This document shows positions 15,754 to 26,069 of a stretch of 64,000 nucleotides of DNA, piece by piece. Position numbers and translations under genes: made by a program. A model generated the notes under the pieces. It had not been told where the DNA came from. It made no database searches and saw nothing but the letters and a program-made list of their open reading frames with translations. The first letter of the stretch is position 1, and each line of letters opens with the position of its first letter. Source of the DNA: Clostridia bacterium (GTDB taxonomy: Bacteria; Bacillota; Clostridia; Christensenellales; Borkfalkiaceae); assembly GCA_017507045.1 (NCBI GenBank), contig JAFWBP010000003.1, positions 1 to 64,000 on the forward strand, in the 5' to 3' direction.

Positions 15754-16938
15754 ATGAACGAATTTTCCTTGAAATACGGCTGCAACCCCAACCAAAAACC
15801 CTCCCGTATCTATATGGCAAACGGCGCAGAATTGCCTGTTGAAATCTTGAACGGAAGGCCCGGCTACATCAACTTCCTCGATGCCTTCAACTCTTGGCAG
15901 CTTGTGAAAGAAATTAAGGAGAACACGGGCATGGTAGCGGCAACGAGCTTCAAGCACGTTTCGCCTACCTCCGCCGCCGTAGGGAAAAAACTCTCCGAAG
16001 CGCTGAAAAAATCCTGCTTTGTGGATGATATCGAAGGGCTGGATGATAGCCCGCTCGCTTGCGCGTATGCACGCGCGCGCGGTACGGATAGAATGTCCTC
16101 CTTCGGTGATTGGATCGCTCTTTCCGATGAGTGCGACGAAGTAACGGCGAGAATTATTGCACGCGAGGTTTCCGACGGTGTGATCGCACCCGGCTATTCC
16201 CCTAAGGCACTTGAAATTCTCAAAGCAAAGCGTAAAGGCACGTATAACGTTGTAAAGATCGATAAGGATTACGTGCCCGAGGAGATCGAGCGCAAGCAGG
16301 TGTTCGGAATCACCTTTGAGCAAGGAAGAAACAACTTCAAGATCGATAGAGCGCTGCTTTCCAATATCGTAACTGCGAATAAAGATCTTCCCGAGGATAA
16401 GGCGATCGATCTAATCATTTCGCTCATCACGCTAAAATATACGCAGTCCAATTCCGTGTGCTTTGCAACGGATGGTCAGGCAATCGGCGTGGGTGCGGGC
16501 CAGCAGAGCCGCATCCATTGCACGCGCCTTGCTGCGCAGAAGGCAGATCTTTGGCACCTTCGCCAGCACGAGAAGGTTCTGAATCTGCAATTCGCGGAAG
16601 GCGTTGGCAGACCGGAAAAGAACAACATCATCGATATCTACCTTTCCGATGATTACGAAGAGGTGTTGGGAGACGACGTGTGGCAGGCAAACTTTGCCGT
16701 GCGCCCCGAGCCCTTCACTCGTGAAGAAAAGGCGGCGTATCTTAAAACGATCACGGGCGTTTCGCTCGGCAGCGATGCGTTCTTCCCCTTCTCAGATAAT
16801 ATTGAGCGCGCTTTCAGAAGCGGTGTAAGCTATATTGCAGAGCCGGGCGGCTCCGTTCGCGATGATCTCGTGATCGAAGCGGCGGATAAGCACGGCATGG
16901 TGATGTGCTTCACCGGCATGCGCCTTTTCCACCACTAA
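15754..16938 (+). CDS. Stand-alone AICAR formyltransferase
   Basis: About 394 residues from ATG 15754 (GAGG 6 nt upstream, overlapping the previous stop; ATG 15751 is the alternative). It formylates AICAR to FAICAR with 10-formyl-THF. Only the AICARFT half of PurH is present. The catalytic Lys-His lies in [12 protein letters not shown] (near 66), a variant of the usual KHxNPCG, and the QSNSVCFA and GAGQQSR segments are conserved near 230-250. The missing cyclohydrolase activity is supplied by the gene before it. Confidence 0.9.
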   Translation: MNEFSLKYGCNPNQKPSRIYMANGAELPVEILNGRPGYINFLDAFNSWQLVKEIKENTGMVAATSFKHVSPTSAAVGKKLSEALKKSCFVDDIEGLDDSPLACAYARARGTDRMSSFGDWIALSDECDEVTARIIAREVSDGVIAPGYSPKALEILKAKRKGTYNVVKIDKDYVPEEIERKQVFGITFEQGRNNFKIDRALLSNIVTANKDLPEDKAIDLIISLITLKYTQSNSVCFATDGQAIGVGAGQQSRIHCTRLAAQKADLWHLRQHEKVLNLQFAEGVGRPEKNNIIDIYLSDDYEEVLGDDVWQANFAVRPEPFTREEKAAYLKTITGVSLGSDAFFPFSDNIERAFRSGVSYIAEPGGSVRDDLVIEAADKHGMVMCFTGMRLFHH

Positions 16939-17024
16939 TAATTAACAGCTAAAAACTGCGCGCCTCGCTTTTTGGCGGGGCTTCGCCGCGGAAGGTGGGA
17001 GCGTTGCTTTCACAGGAGTTTACC

Positions 17025-18299
17025 ATGGATATCCTTGTTATCGGTGGCGGTGGCCGTGAGCACGCCGTCATCAAAACGTTAAAAAAGAGTGCAAAGTGCG
17101 GGAAGATCTATTGTCTTCCCGGCAATGGGGGTATTGCGCGTGATGCAGAGTGCCACCCCGTGAAGGCAACGGATATTGCCGGAATCGTTGAATTTGCAAA
17201 AACGCACGCGGTAGATTTTGCCGTCGTCACACCCGATGATCCCCTTTGCTTGGGCTGTGTAGATGCCTTAGAGGAGCTGGGGATCCCCTGTTTCGGCCCG
17301 CGTGCGAACGCCGCGATCATTGAAGGGAGCAAGGTGTTCTCCAAGGATCTCATGCAAAAGTACGGCATTCCCACGGCGGCGAGTAGAACGTTTACCGACC
17401 CCATGTCCGCGATCTCCTATCTCAAAGCGAGCGAATATCCCACTGTGATCAAGGCGGATGGCCTTGCGCTTGGTAAGGGCGCCGTGATCGTGAACAGCTT
17501 TGAGGAAGCGGAGCAGACGGTAAAAGAGATGATGGTCGATAAGATCTTCGGCGAGAGCGGAAGCCGCATTCTCGTTGAAGAATTTCTCACCGGCCCGGAA
17601 GTTTCCGTACTTTCCTTTACGGATGGTAACGTCGTCGTTCCCATGGTATCTTCTATGGATCATAAGCGCGCTTTGGATGGCGATGAGGGGCTCAACACGG
17701 GCGGCATGGGAACGATCGCGCCCAACCCGTATTACACGGAAGAGATTGCAAACCGTTGCATGGAAGAGATCTTCCTGCCCACGGTAAAGGCGATGAACGC
17801 GGAAGGGCGCACTTTTAAGGGCTGCCTTTATTTTGGTTTGATGCTCACGCCGAAGGGGCCGAAGGTTATCGAATATAATTGCCGCTTTGGCGATCCTGAA
17901 ACGCAAGTCGTGCTTCCGCTTTTAGAGAGTGATCTTCTCGAAATTATGATTGCCGTGCAAAACGGAAGTCTTACCGCGGACATGGTGCGCTTTTCTGATG
18001 CCTCCGCCTGCTGCGTGGTGCTTGCCTCCTCGGGATATCCCAAGAAATATCAAACGGGGTTTGAGATTGCACTTGCTGAAACAAAAGAGGGAGAGGATAT
18101 CTTTATCGCCGGTGCAAAAAAAGAGGGAGAGAAGCTTCTCACTGCCGGCGGCAGAGTTTTGGGTGCCATTACAACGGCAAAAAATTTAAGGGACGCCATC
18201 GGCAGAGCTTACGCACTCGCCGATCAAATACAGTTTGAAAACGCCTATATGCGCCGTGATATCGGCGCACGGGCGCTCAAGGTACTTGGAGAGGAATAA
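17025..18299 (+). CDS. purD: GAR synthetase (phosphoribosylamine-glycine ligase)
   Basis: 424 residues. It joins glycine to phosphoribosylamine with ATP. ATP-grasp fold: GGGGREHA (6-13) at the N terminus, ADGLALGKGA (near 145), TGGMGTIAPNPY (near 227) and RFGDPETQ (near 287). The start at 17025 has AGGAG (17014-17018); the open frame to 16995 lacks one. The TAA stop shares its last A with the ATG of purL. Confidence 0.96.
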   Translation: MDILVIGGGGREHAVIKTLKKSAKCGKIYCLPGNGGIARDAECHPVKATDIAGIVEFAKTHAVDFAVVTPDDPLCLGCVDALEELGIPCFGPRANAAIIEGSKVFSKDLMQKYGIPTAASRTFTDPMSAISYLKASEYPTVIKADGLALGKGAVIVNSFEEAEQTVKEMMVDKIFGESGSRILVEEFLTGPEVSVLSFTDGNVVVPMVSSMDHKRALDGDEGLNTGGMGTIAPNPYYTEEIANRCMEEIFLPTVKAMNAEGRTFKGCLYFGLMLTPKGPKVIEYNCRFGDPETQVVLPLLESDLLEIMIAVQNGSLTADMVRFSDASACCVVLASSGYPKKYQTGFEIALAETKEGEDIFIAGAKKEGEKLLTAGGRVLGAITTAKNLRDAIGRAYALADQIQFENAYMRRDIGARALKVLGEE

Positions 18300-21200
18300 T
18301 GGTTTACAGAGTTTACGTAGAAAAGAAGGCGGGTTTTGATCACGAGGCGAGAACGCTGCTTGCCGATTGCCGCGAGCTTTTGGAGCTTGCAAACGTGGAG
18401 AATATCCGCGTGCTCAACCGTTACGATGTGGAGGATATCGAAGAGGCGCTCTTTAAACAGTGCGTGAAAACGGTCTTTTCCGAACCGCAGATGGATCAAA
18501 CGAGTGCTTACGTGGATCTTCGCGGCGCTCGCACCTTTGCAGTAGAATATCTTCCCGGGCAGTTCGATCAGCGCGCCGATTCTGCGGCGCAGTGCATTCA
18601 GCTCGTTTCCATGGGCGGCCGTCCCGTTATTCGCACGGCGAAGGTTTACGCGGTATACGGCCCCGTTTCGGAGGAAGAGCTTGAAGCGATCAAAAAATAC
18701 GTCATCAACCCCGTTGAGAGCCGCGAGGCGAGCCTCGCCGTGCCCGAAACGTTGAAGATCGATCACCCCGTTCCCACCGAGGTGGAAACGCTTCACGGCT
18801 TCCTTGATTTGGACATGGATGGCTTATCTGCGTTCGTAAAGCAATATGCGCTTGCTATGGATGCAGATGATATCGCCTTCTGCCAGGAGTATTTCCGTTC
18901 GGAGATGCGCGATCCCACCCTCACCGAGATCCGCATGATCGATACCTATTGGTCTGATCACTGCCGCCATACGACGTTTCTCACCACGTTAGACGGCGTT
19001 GCTTTCGAGGACGAGATTCTGCAAAGTGCATACAATGAATACCTTGCCGCGCGTGAAGAGATTGGCAGAACGAAGCCGATCAACCTCATGGATATCGGCA
19101 CGATCGCGTGCAAACTCTTAAAGAAACGCGGTATGCTTGAAAAGCTCGATGAGAGCGAAGAGATCAATGCCTGCACCGTGAAAACTACGGTGAAAATTGA
19201 TGGAGAGGAACAGGATTGGCTGCTTCTTTTCAAGAATGAAACGCACAATCACCCCACGGAGATCGAGCCGTTTGGCGGTGCCGCCACCTGCATCGGCGGC
19301 GCGATTCGCGATCCGCTTTCGGGCAGAAGCTACGTTTACGCCGCAATGCGCGTGACGGGGGCTGCAGATCCGCTCGTTGCCGTGAAGGATACGATGAAGG
19401 GCAAGCTTCCGCAGAGGAAGCTCGTTACAACGGCTGCTGCCGGCTACTCCTCCTACGGTAACCAGATCGGCCTTGCCACGGGTCAGGTGGATGAGATCTA
19501 CCACCCCGGTTACGTTGCAAAGCGCCTTGAGATCGGTGCGGTGATCGCGGCAACGCCTGCAGAGAACGTGAGAAGAGAAGTGCCTGCCCCCGGCGATAAG
19601 GTAATTCTTCTCGGCGGCAGAACAGGGCGCGATGGTTGCGGCGGCGCCACCGGCTCTTCCAAATCGCATACGCTCGAATCGCTCTCCGTCTGTGGAGCGG
19701 AAGTGCAGAAGGGTAACGCACCCGAGGAGCGCAAGCTTCAGCGTCTCTTCCGTAATCAGGAAGCGATGTTGCTCATTAAGCGTTGCAACGATTTCGGCGC
19801 AGGCGGCGTATCGGTAGCAATCGGCGAACTTGCCGATGGGCTGGATATCAATCTCAACGCAGTTCCCAAAAAGTACGATGGCTTGGATGGCACCGAGCTT
19901 GCAATCTCCGAATCGCAGGAGCGCATGGCAGTCGTCGTTGAAGCGCACGAGGTGGAGCACTTCATTCGCCTCGCCGAAAAGGAGAATTTGGAGGCGACCG
20001 TCGTTGCAGAGATCACCAAGGAGCCTCGCCTCAGAATGCGCTGGAACGGCAAAACGATCGTTGATATTTCCCGTGAATTTTTGAATTCCAACGGCGCGGA
20101 GAAGCATACCATGGCCGCGCCTGTCGCGATAAAAGACTATCAAAAGGAGATCCCCAAGAACTTTGCGGAGGGTATGCGCGGTGTAGCAGGCGATCTCAAC
20201 ATCTGCTCCAAGAGAGGGCTTTCCGAGCGCTTTGATTCCACAATCGGCGCCGGCACGGTGCTCATGCCCTTCGGCGGAACGTATCAAATGACGCCTCCGC
20301 AGGCAATGGTTCACCTCGTTTCCTGCGAAAAGGGGCACACCGATACCGTTTCTTATATGGCGTGGGGCGGCAACCCTTACGTTGCCGAGAAGAGCCCTTA
20401 TCACGGCGCGTACCTTGCCGTTTTAGAGAGTGTTGCGAAGTTGATCGCAACGGGTGCTTCCTTCGAGGAAGTATATCTCTCCTTCCAGGAATATTTCTTA
20501 AAGCCGGGCAAGGATGAATCGCGCTGGGGGCAGCCCCTTGCTGCGCTTCTCGGCGCGTTCAAGGCGCAAGTTGATCTTGGCGTGGCGGCAATCGGCGGAA
20601 AGGACTCGATGAGCGGCACCTTCGAGAATATCGATGTTCCTCCCACCCTCGTTTCCTTTGCTGTAACTACGGGGAAAACCGATGAGGTGATCTCTCCCGA
20701 ATTCAAGGCGGCCGGGCACAAGGTTGTGCTCCTCGCGCCCATTTACGATGAAAACGGACTTCCCGTAGCGCAATCCTTCCTTGCAAACCTTCGCACCGTT
20801 ACGGCGCTTATGCGCTCCGGCAAGGTTGTTTCTTGCTGGACTCCCGGCTTCGGCGGCGTGGCGGAAGGCGTGCTCAAAATGAGCCTCGGAAACAAAATCG
20901 GCTTCCGCTTTGCAGACACGGTATCCCTTGAAACGGTCTTTGGCTATAAATACGGTGCGTTCATTCTCGAGCTTTCTGAGGATGCAGAGATCGGGGAAGA
21001 GCTTGGCAGAACAACGGATTCCGAAACGGTTGCACGCGGGTTGGATCTGCTCTCGCTCTCTGAATTGCAAAGAGTTTACGAAGGGAAGCTGGAATCCGTT
21101 TATCCCTGCAATATCAAGGCGCCTGAGCGCCCGGCATGGAATTTCAGCCACGCAGGCAGCGCGCCCCTCGCCTGCAATTTCAAGGTGGCGGCACCTAAGG

Positions 21201-21988
21201 TGCTCCTTCCCGTATTTCCCGGTACCAACTGCGAATACGATACCGCGAAAGCCTTTGAGGATGCAGGTGCAAAAGCGGATATCTTCGTCATTCGCAATAA
21301 TACCGCGGCGGAAGTTGCCCGTTCGGCGGAAGAATTTGCACGCCGCATGCGTGATTCGCAGATCGTATTTATCCCCGGCGGTTTCTCGGGTGGCGATGAG
21401 CCAGATGGCTCGGGTAAGTTCATCACGGCCTTCTTCCGCAGCGAGATCTTGAAGGAGCAGGTGAAATCCCTCCTCGAGGAACGCGATGGGCTCATGGGCG
21501 GCATCTGCAATGGCTTCCAGGCACTCGTAAAATTGGGGCTCGTGCCGTACGGCAAGATCATTGATACCGATGAAAATTGCCCTACGCTTACTTATAACGA
21601 TATCGGGCGGCACCAATCGCGTATCGTGCGCGTACGCGTTGCCTCCACCAATTCGCCTTGGCTTTCGGGTGTGAATGTTGGCGACGTATTCTCCGTGCCC
21701 ATTTCGCACGGCGAGGGTAAATTTGTCTGCCCCGAGGGGCTGGCAAAGGAACTTGCCGCAAAGGGCCAGATCATGACGCAATACGTCGATCTTTCCAATA
21801 ACGCAACGATGGATGTGCGCTTCAATCCCAACGGCAGTGCGTACGCAATCGAGGGCATTCTCTCGCCCGATGGCAGAGTATTCGGTAAAATGGGGCACTC
21901 CGAGCGCAAGGGCGCAGGGCTCTATAAAAACGTTCCCGGCGAATACGATATGAAGCTTTTCGAGAGCGCGGTGAAATATTTCAAATAA
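18299..21988 (+). CDS. purL: FGAM synthase, single-chain with glutaminase domain
   Basis: 1229 residues. It converts FGAR to FGAM with ATP and glutamine. In order: a PurS-like N-terminal region (1-150), the PurL synthetase core with KNETHNHPTEIEPFGG (near 310) and a duplicated AIRS-type half, and a PurQ-like amidotransferase domain from about residue 965 with nucleophile Cys in GGICNGFQ (near 1066) and catalytic His-Glu in SHGEGKF. Most Gram-positives use separate PurS, PurQ and PurL; this single-chain layout is of the clostridial large-PurL class. It overlaps purD by one base. Confidence 0.95.
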   Translation: MVYRVYVEKKAGFDHEARTLLADCRELLELANVENIRVLNRYDVEDIEEALFKQCVKTVFSEPQMDQTSAYVDLRGARTFAVEYLPGQFDQRADSAAQCIQLVSMGGRPVIRTAKVYAVYGPVSEEELEAIKKYVINPVESREASLAVPETLKIDHPVPTEVETLHGFLDLDMDGLSAFVKQYALAMDADDIAFCQEYFRSEMRDPTLTEIRMIDTYWSDHCRHTTFLTTLDGVAFEDEILQSAYNEYLAAREEIGRTKPINLMDIGTIACKLLKKRGMLEKLDESEEINACTVKTTVKIDGEEQDWLLLFKNETHNHPTEIEPFGGAATCIGGAIRDPLSGRSYVYAAMRVTGAADPLVAVKDTMKGKLPQRKLVTTAAAGYSSYGNQIGLATGQVDEIYHPGYVAKRLEIGAVIAATPAENVRREVPAPGDKVILLGGRTGRDGCGGATGSSKSHTLESLSVCGAEVQKGNAPEERKLQRLFRNQEAMLLIKRCNDFGAGGVSVAIGELADGLDINLNAVPKKYDGLDGTELAISESQERMAVVVEAHEVEHFIRLAEKENLEATVVAEITKEPRLRMRWNGKTIVDISREFLNSNGAEKHTMAAPVAIKDYQKEIPKNFAEGMRGVAGDLNICSKRGLSERFDSTIGAGTVLMPFGGTYQMTPPQAMVHLVSCEKGHTDTVSYMAWGGNPYVAEKSPYHGAYLAVLESVAKLIATGASFEEVYLSFQEYFLKPGKDESRWGQPLAALLGAFKAQVDLGVAAIGGKDSMSGTFENIDVPPTLVSFAVTTGKTDEVISPEFKAAGHKVVLLAPIYDENGLPVAQSFLANLRTVTALMRSGKVVSCWTPGFGGVAEGVLKMSLGNKIGFRFADTVSLETVFGYKYGAFILELSEDAEIGEELGRTTDSETVARGLDLLSLSELQRVYEGKLESVYPCNIKAPERPAWNFSHAGSAPLACNFKVAAPKVLLPVFPGTNCEYDTAKAFEDAGAKADIFVIRNNTAAEVARSAEEFARRMRDSQIVFIPGGFSGGDEPDGSGKFITAFFRSEILKEQVKSLLEERDGLMGGICNGFQALVKLGLVPYGKIIDTDENCPTLTYNDIGRHQSRIVRVRVASTNSPWLSGVNVGDVFSVPISHGEGKFVCPEGLAKELAAKGQIMTQYVDLSNNATMDVRFNPNGSAYAIEGILSPDGRVFGKMGHSERKGAGLYKNVPGEYDMKLFESAVKYFK

Positions 21989-22016
21989 GCTCAGCAAACG
22001 CCGCGCTGCGCGGTGA

Positions 22017-22047
22017 ATCGCGGCATGCCCCTCGGGAATGCCGTGAT
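22017..22047 (+). terminator. Hairpin after purL
   Basis: Ten-base-pair stem (22017-22026 with 22038-22047, one wobble), 11-nt loop, followed by CATTTCCCTTT. Probably a partial terminator between purL and fhs. Confidence 0.5.
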
Positions 22048-22062
22048 CATTTCCCTTTGAAC

Positions 22063-22085
22063 ATAAAATCCGCATAGGATTTTAT
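22063..22085 (+). promoter_or_regulatory. Second hairpin in the purL-fhs gap
   Basis: A perfect 9-bp stem (22063-22071 with 22077-22085) with a 5-nt loop lies 26 nt before the fhs start. No T tract follows. It could be part of an fhs leader or an operator. I looked for the ZTP (pfl) riboswitch that often precedes fhs and did not see its conserved core. Confidence 0.4.
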
Positions 22086-22111
22086 CATAATAATCTATAT
22101 AGAGGTGAAAC

Positions 22112-23776
22112 ATGAAAACAGACATCCAGATCGCACAGGAAGCGGTTAAGGAGCACATCTCCAAGATCGCGGCAAAGCTCGATATCGCAGAGGGAGATCT
22201 CGAGTACTACGGCAAGTACAAAGCGAAGATCGAGCCCTCAGCTCTTGCAGGCAGAGAGAAAGAAGGCAAGCTCATCTTAGTTACTGCGATCACGCCCACG
22301 CCCGCAGGCGAAGGCAAAACGACGACGACGATCGGCCTTGCAGATGGCCTTTCCATTATCGGAAAGAAAGTTATCGTTGCCCTTCGTGAGCCCTCGCTCG
22401 GCCCCGTTTTCGGAGTAAAAGGCGGTGCCGCAGGCGGCGGCTATGCGCAAGTCGTGCCAATGGAGGATATCAATCTCCATTTCACGGGCGATTTCCACGC
22501 CATCGGTGCGGCGAACAATCTGCTTGCGGCAATGCTCGATAACCACATCTTCCAGGGCAACGCATTGAATATTGATCTCGAGCGCATCACGTGGAAGCGT
22601 TGCGTGGATATGAACGATAGGCAGCTCCGCTACATTGAGAACGGTTTTGGCGGCCCCAAGTCCGGCGTTCCCAGAAAGGACGGTTACGATATCACCGTAG
22701 CCAGTGAGGTAATGGCAGTTCTCTGCCTTGCCACCTCGCTTTCCGATTTGAAGGCGCGTCTTTCCCGCCTCGTCGTGGCATACGATAAGGAAGGTAAGCC
22801 CGTAACCGCAGGCGATTTGAAGGCTGCAGGCGCAATGACGGCGCTCCTCAAGGATGCTATGAAGCCCAACCTCGTGCAGACTCTCGAAGGCACGCCCGCG
22901 CTCGTACACGGCGGACCTTTCGCAAACATCGCGCACGGCTGCAACTCCGTTGTTGCAACGAAGGCGGCGTTGAAGCTCGGCGATTACATTGTTACCGAGG
23001 CTGGCTTCGGTGCCGATCTTGGTGCGGAGAAGTTCCTCGATATCAAGTGCCGCTTTGCAGATCTTCATCCTGCGGCGGTCGTCGTGGTGGCCACGGTGCG
23101 CGCGCTCAAAATGCATGGCGGGCTTGCAAAAACGGAGCTTGGGCAGGAAGATCTCGTTGCCCTCGAGAAGGGGCTTCCCAACCTCCTTCGCCACGTTTCC
23201 AATATCAAGAACGTGTACGGTTTGCCCACGGTTGTTGCGGTTAACCGTTTCCCCACCGATACTGATGCGGAGATCGAACTCGTTATCGAAAAGTGCAAGG
23301 AGCTCGGCGTAAACGTGCGCCTTTCCACCGTTTGGGCGGAAGGCGGCAAGGGCGGCGTGGCGCTTGCGGAAGAAATCGTTCGTCTCTGCGAGGAAGAGAA
23401 CAATTTCCGCTTCTGCTACGATGAAAAGCTTCCCATCAAGGAGAAGATCCACGCAGTCGTAACTAAGGTATACGGCGGCAAGGGCGTTATCTACACGCCT
23501 GAGGCAGAGGAGCAGATCGCGCGCCTTGAAAGCCTCGGTTTTGGAAATACCCCCGTCTGCATGGCGAAAACGCAGTATTCCTTTTCCGATGATCAAACGA
23601 AGCTCGGCGCACCCGAAGATTTCGAGGTTACGGTGCGCGCGGTGAAGATCTCCGCCGGCGCAGGCTTCGTCGTTGTGCTCACGGGCAATATTATGACTAT
23701 GCCCGGCCTTCCCAAAGTTCCTGCCGCCGAGAATATCGATGTAGATGCAGAAGGCAACATCACGGGTCTCTTTTAA
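22112..23776 (+). CDS. fhs: Formate-tetrahydrofolate ligase
   Basis: 554 residues, the family length. It makes 10-formyl-THF from formate, THF and ATP. The P-loop [14 protein letters not shown] is near residue 65-78 and the conserved [18 protein letters not shown] segment follows near 95-110. Placed behind the purine genes it supplies the formyl donor for PurN and the AICAR formyltransferase. AGAGGTG precedes ATG 22112. Its TAA shares its last A with the mutY ATG. Confidence 0.96.
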   Translation: MKTDIQIAQEAVKEHISKIAAKLDIAEGDLEYYGKYKAKIEPSALAGREKEGKLILVTAITPTPAGEGKTTTTIGLADGLSIIGKKVIVALREPSLGPVFGVKGGAAGGGYAQVVPMEDINLHFTGDFHAIGAANNLLAAMLDNHIFQGNALNIDLERITWKRCVDMNDRQLRYIENGFGGPKSGVPRKDGYDITVASEVMAVLCLATSLSDLKARLSRLVVAYDKEGKPVTAGDLKAAGAMTALLKDAMKPNLVQTLEGTPALVHGGPFANIAHGCNSVVATKAALKLGDYIVTEAGFGADLGAEKFLDIKCRFADLHPAAVVVVATVRALKMHGGLAKTELGQEDLVALEKGLPNLLRHVSNIKNVYGLPTVVAVNRFPTDTDAEIELVIEKCKELGVNVRLSTVWAEGGKGGVALAEEIVRLCEEENNFRFCYDEKLPIKEKIHAVVTKVYGGKGVIYTPEAEEQIARLESLGFGNTPVCMAKTQYSFSDDQTKLGAPEDFEVTVRAVKISAGAGFVVVLTGNIMTMPGLPKVPAAENIDVDAEGNITGLF

Positions 23777-24804
23777 TGGATGATTTGAATTTACTTTTCA
23801 GCGCGGTACCGCCTCTTTTGGGGTGGTACCGTCTTCATAAACGGGATCTTCCGTGGCGAAAGCAACGCACCCCGTATACCGTTTTGGTCTCTGAGCTCAT
23901 GCTTCAGCAAACGCGCGTTGAGGCTGTGAAGGAGCGCTACGTGCACTTTTTGCAGCGTTTTCCCACGGCGGAGGCGCTCGCCGATGCCAATGAGGAAGAA
24001 GTGTTGAAGGAGTGGGAAGGGCTCGGCTACTATTCGCGTGCGCGCAACCTGCACAAGGCGGCGAAAATCATCAAATCTGAAGGCTTTCCGCAGACATGGA
24101 TAGGGGTAAGAGCGCTTCCGGGCGTGGGAGATTACACCGCAGGGGCAATTTGTTCCATCGCTTTGGGGCTTCCTTCGCCTGCCGTAGATGGCAACGTGCT
24201 CAGGATTTTAACGCGCCTTTTGGCTGATGGGCGCAATACAGATGATATTGCTTCCAAAAAATACTTTTCCAAACGGCTTGAAGTAGTTTTTCCAAAAGAA
24301 GCAGGGGAATTCACCGAGGCGCTCATGGACCTTGGTGCAACCGTTTGTGTTCCGAACGGAGAGCCTATGTGTGGGGCATGTCCGTGGGTAAGTATATGCA
24401 AAGCGCATGCGCGGGGGGAGGAGCTTTTGTTTCCCGTCCGTGCCGAAAAGAAAGCGAGGAGAGTGGAGGATCTCTCTGTTTACGTATTTAAGTGCGGCGA
24501 AAAGTACGCAATCGAAAAGCGCCCCCCGGGCGGACTTTTAGCAGGACTGTGGGGATTTCCGATAGTGCCGCTCGGCTTAGGTGAACCTTACATGAAACAA
24601 GGCAGCCTTCTCGCCACAAAAAAAGCGAAGCACATTTTTACTCACGTAGAATGGCGCATGACGGGCTATCTCATAAAAGTTGATCGCTGCGAAGTTGACT
24701 TCGCACCAACCTTTGCGCCGCTCACCTGGGCAACTCCCGAAGAGATCAAAGCACGCTATGCAATTCCCTCCGCATTCCGCGCGTTTAAGGAATGGATAGA
24801 ATAA
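23776..24804 (+). CDS. mutY: A/G-specific adenine DNA glycosylase
   Basis: 342 residues. It removes adenine mispaired with 8-oxoguanine. The helix-hairpin-helix motif LPGVGDYTAGAI (near 114-125) is followed by the catalytic Asp in SPAVDGNV (near 139). The iron-sulfur cysteines have the canonical C-x6-C-x2-C-x5-C spacing (CVPNGEPMCGACPWVSIC, near 192-209). A NUDIX-like C-terminal domain recognises the oxidised base. Overlaps fhs by 1 nt, so it is probably co-transcribed with it. Confidence 0.94.
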   Translation: MDDLNLLFSAVPPLLGWYRLHKRDLPWRKQRTPYTVLVSELMLQQTRVEAVKERYVHFLQRFPTAEALADANEEEVLKEWEGLGYYSRARNLHKAAKIIKSEGFPQTWIGVRALPGVGDYTAGAICSIALGLPSPAVDGNVLRILTRLLADGRNTDDIASKKYFSKRLEVVFPKEAGEFTEALMDLGATVCVPNGEPMCGACPWVSICKAHARGEELLFPVRAEKKARRVEDLSVYVFKCGEKYAIEKRPPGGLLAGLWGFPIVPLGLGEPYMKQGSLLATKKAKHIFTHVEWRMTGYLIKVDRCEVDFAPTFAPLTWATPEEIKARYAIPSAFRAFKEWIE

Positions 24805-24840
24805 AGTTAGGATTTTCTTCCTTCGTATGAAAAATGGATC

Positions 24841-24868
24841 CCCGCGTTGACAACAACGCGGGTTTCTG
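24841..24868 (+). terminator. Terminator after mutY, overlapping the tmk promoter
   Basis: Perfect 9-bp stem CCCGCGTTG/CAACGCGGG (24841-24849 and 24854-24862) with ACAA loop, then TTTCTG. The -35 hexamer of the tmk promoter is part of this hairpin. Confidence 0.65.
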
Positions 24869-24875
24869 TTATAAT
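24847..24875 (+). promoter_or_regulatory. tmk promoter
   Basis: TTGACA (24847-24852), 17-bp spacer, TATAAT (24870-24875). The 5' leader would be about 30 nt. Confidence 0.85.
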
Positions 24876-24911
24876 GGGATAAAGTCATCATTGCACGGTT
24901 GGGATTGTAGA

Positions 24912-25544
24912 ATGGAAAGAGGCAAGTTTATCGTATTCGAGGGAACGGATGGAAGCGGAAAATCCACGCAGATCAAGCTTCTTGGAAAATATTTAAGCAG
25001 CAAGGGCGTGGAGGTTTATCTCACGCGTGAGCCTACAGATTCGCCCTTTGGGGCACTTCTGCGTTCCTGCCTTACGGGCAGAGTGGATGCCGATGAGCGC
25101 GCGATTGCTGCTCTGTTTGCCGCCGATCGCCTTGATCACATTCTCAACGAAGTAAACGGTATTCGTGCCATGCTGGAAGCAGGCGTAACCGTGCTTTGCG
25201 ATCGTTACTATTTCTCTTCGTTTGCCTATAACGGCGGTTTCGTGCCCCTCGAATGGATTATTGAGCTCAACCGTCAAGCGATGGAGCTTATGCGCCCCGA
25301 TCTCGTGATTTATATCGATCTTCCGCCCGAAGAGGGAATGCGCCGCGTTGCAAAGCGTGGAGAAGCGGAACGCTATGAAACGCTTGAGCGCCAGAAGCTG
25401 ATTCGCGAAAAGTATTTTGAGGTATTCGAACGCTTCAAGGATCAGGAGAATATCGTGATCGTTAAAAGCGAAGAGAATAAGGCGGAAACACAAGAAGCGA
25501 TCCGCCGCGCCGCCAATGCAATCATGTTTGGAGGAAAACAATGA
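24912..25544 (+). CDS. tmk: Thymidylate kinase
   Basis: 210 residues. It phosphorylates dTMP to dTDP. P-loop FEGTDGSGKST (near 9-19), the DR motif in CDRYYFSSFAY (near 97) and an R-rich lid. The start ATG 24912 fits the family N terminus (MERGKFIVFEG); the Shine-Dalgarno is weak. The last four bases (ATGA) overlap the rimM start, so rimM is coupled. Confidence 0.95.
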   Translation: MERGKFIVFEGTDGSGKSTQIKLLGKYLSSKGVEVYLTREPTDSPFGALLRSCLTGRVDADERAIAALFAADRLDHILNEVNGIRAMLEAGVTVLCDRYYFSSFAYNGGFVPLEWIIELNRQAMELMRPDLVIYIDLPPEEGMRRVAKRGEAERYETLERQKLIREKYFEVFERFKDQENIVIVKSEENKAETQEAIRRAANAIMFGGKQ

Positions 25545-26038
25545 GCGAGCTCATCGTAGGAACCGTGTTAAAGCCGCAGGGGATTCGCGGCGAACTCAAA
25601 ATAAAACCGTTTACCGATTCTGCCGAAACCTTCGCGGAGTTCAAACGGGTGTTTTTGGATGGAGAAGAATATAAGATCCTCTCGGTGCGTACGGTGGAGG
25701 GCTTTGTGTATCTTGGCTTGAGAGGGGTTCCCGATCGGAACGCCGCTGAGCTTCTCCGCGGCAGGCAGGTAACCATTCCGCGCGAGGAGGCTCCCGGCCT
25801 TCCCGAGGGGAGTTATTATATCGCCGATATTCTCGGCAGTGAGATCGTAAGCAATGAAGGAGAAATGCTCGGCGTGCTCAAGGATATCACGCCTTCGAGC
25901 ACAGATGTATATACCATGTCCGCAAACGGCCGCGATGTTTTGTTTCCTGCGGCGAAGGGCGTTGTAATAGAAGTGGATGTTGCGGCAAGGCGTATCACGG
26001 TTGATAAAAAGCGTTGGCTGGAAGTTGCGGTTCTGTAA
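25541..26038 (+). CDS. rimM: Ribosome maturation factor RimM
   Basis: 165 residues. It assists late 30S subunit assembly near protein S19. N-terminal beta-barrel starts VGTVLKPQGIRGELK, and the PRC-barrel domain occupies residues 90-165 (SYYIADILGSEIV). TGGAGGAAAACA precedes ATG 25541. In Bacillus rimM and trmD are adjacent; here an ABC transporter pair has come between them. Confidence 0.94.
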   Translation: MSELIVGTVLKPQGIRGELKIKPFTDSAETFAEFKRVFLDGEEYKILSVRTVEGFVYLGLRGVPDRNAAELLRGRQVTIPREEAPGLPEGSYYIADILGSEIVSNEGEMLGVLKDITPSSTDVYTMSANGRDVLFPAAKGVVIEVDVAARRITVDKKRWLEVAVL

Positions 26039-26069
26039 CAAGCCGGCTTAAAACAAAAAGGAGGAACGT

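Noticed and set aside
21989..22111. ZTP (pfl) riboswitch before fhs
   Set aside because: The position is classical for it, but the conserved core sequences were not found. Only two simple hairpins are present.
18245..23596. Long minus-strand frames (183-525 codons) opposite purL and fhs
   Set aside because: Same reason: shadows of highly biased coding sequence. Their translations are rich in Arg, His and Cys, which is typical of non-coding frames.
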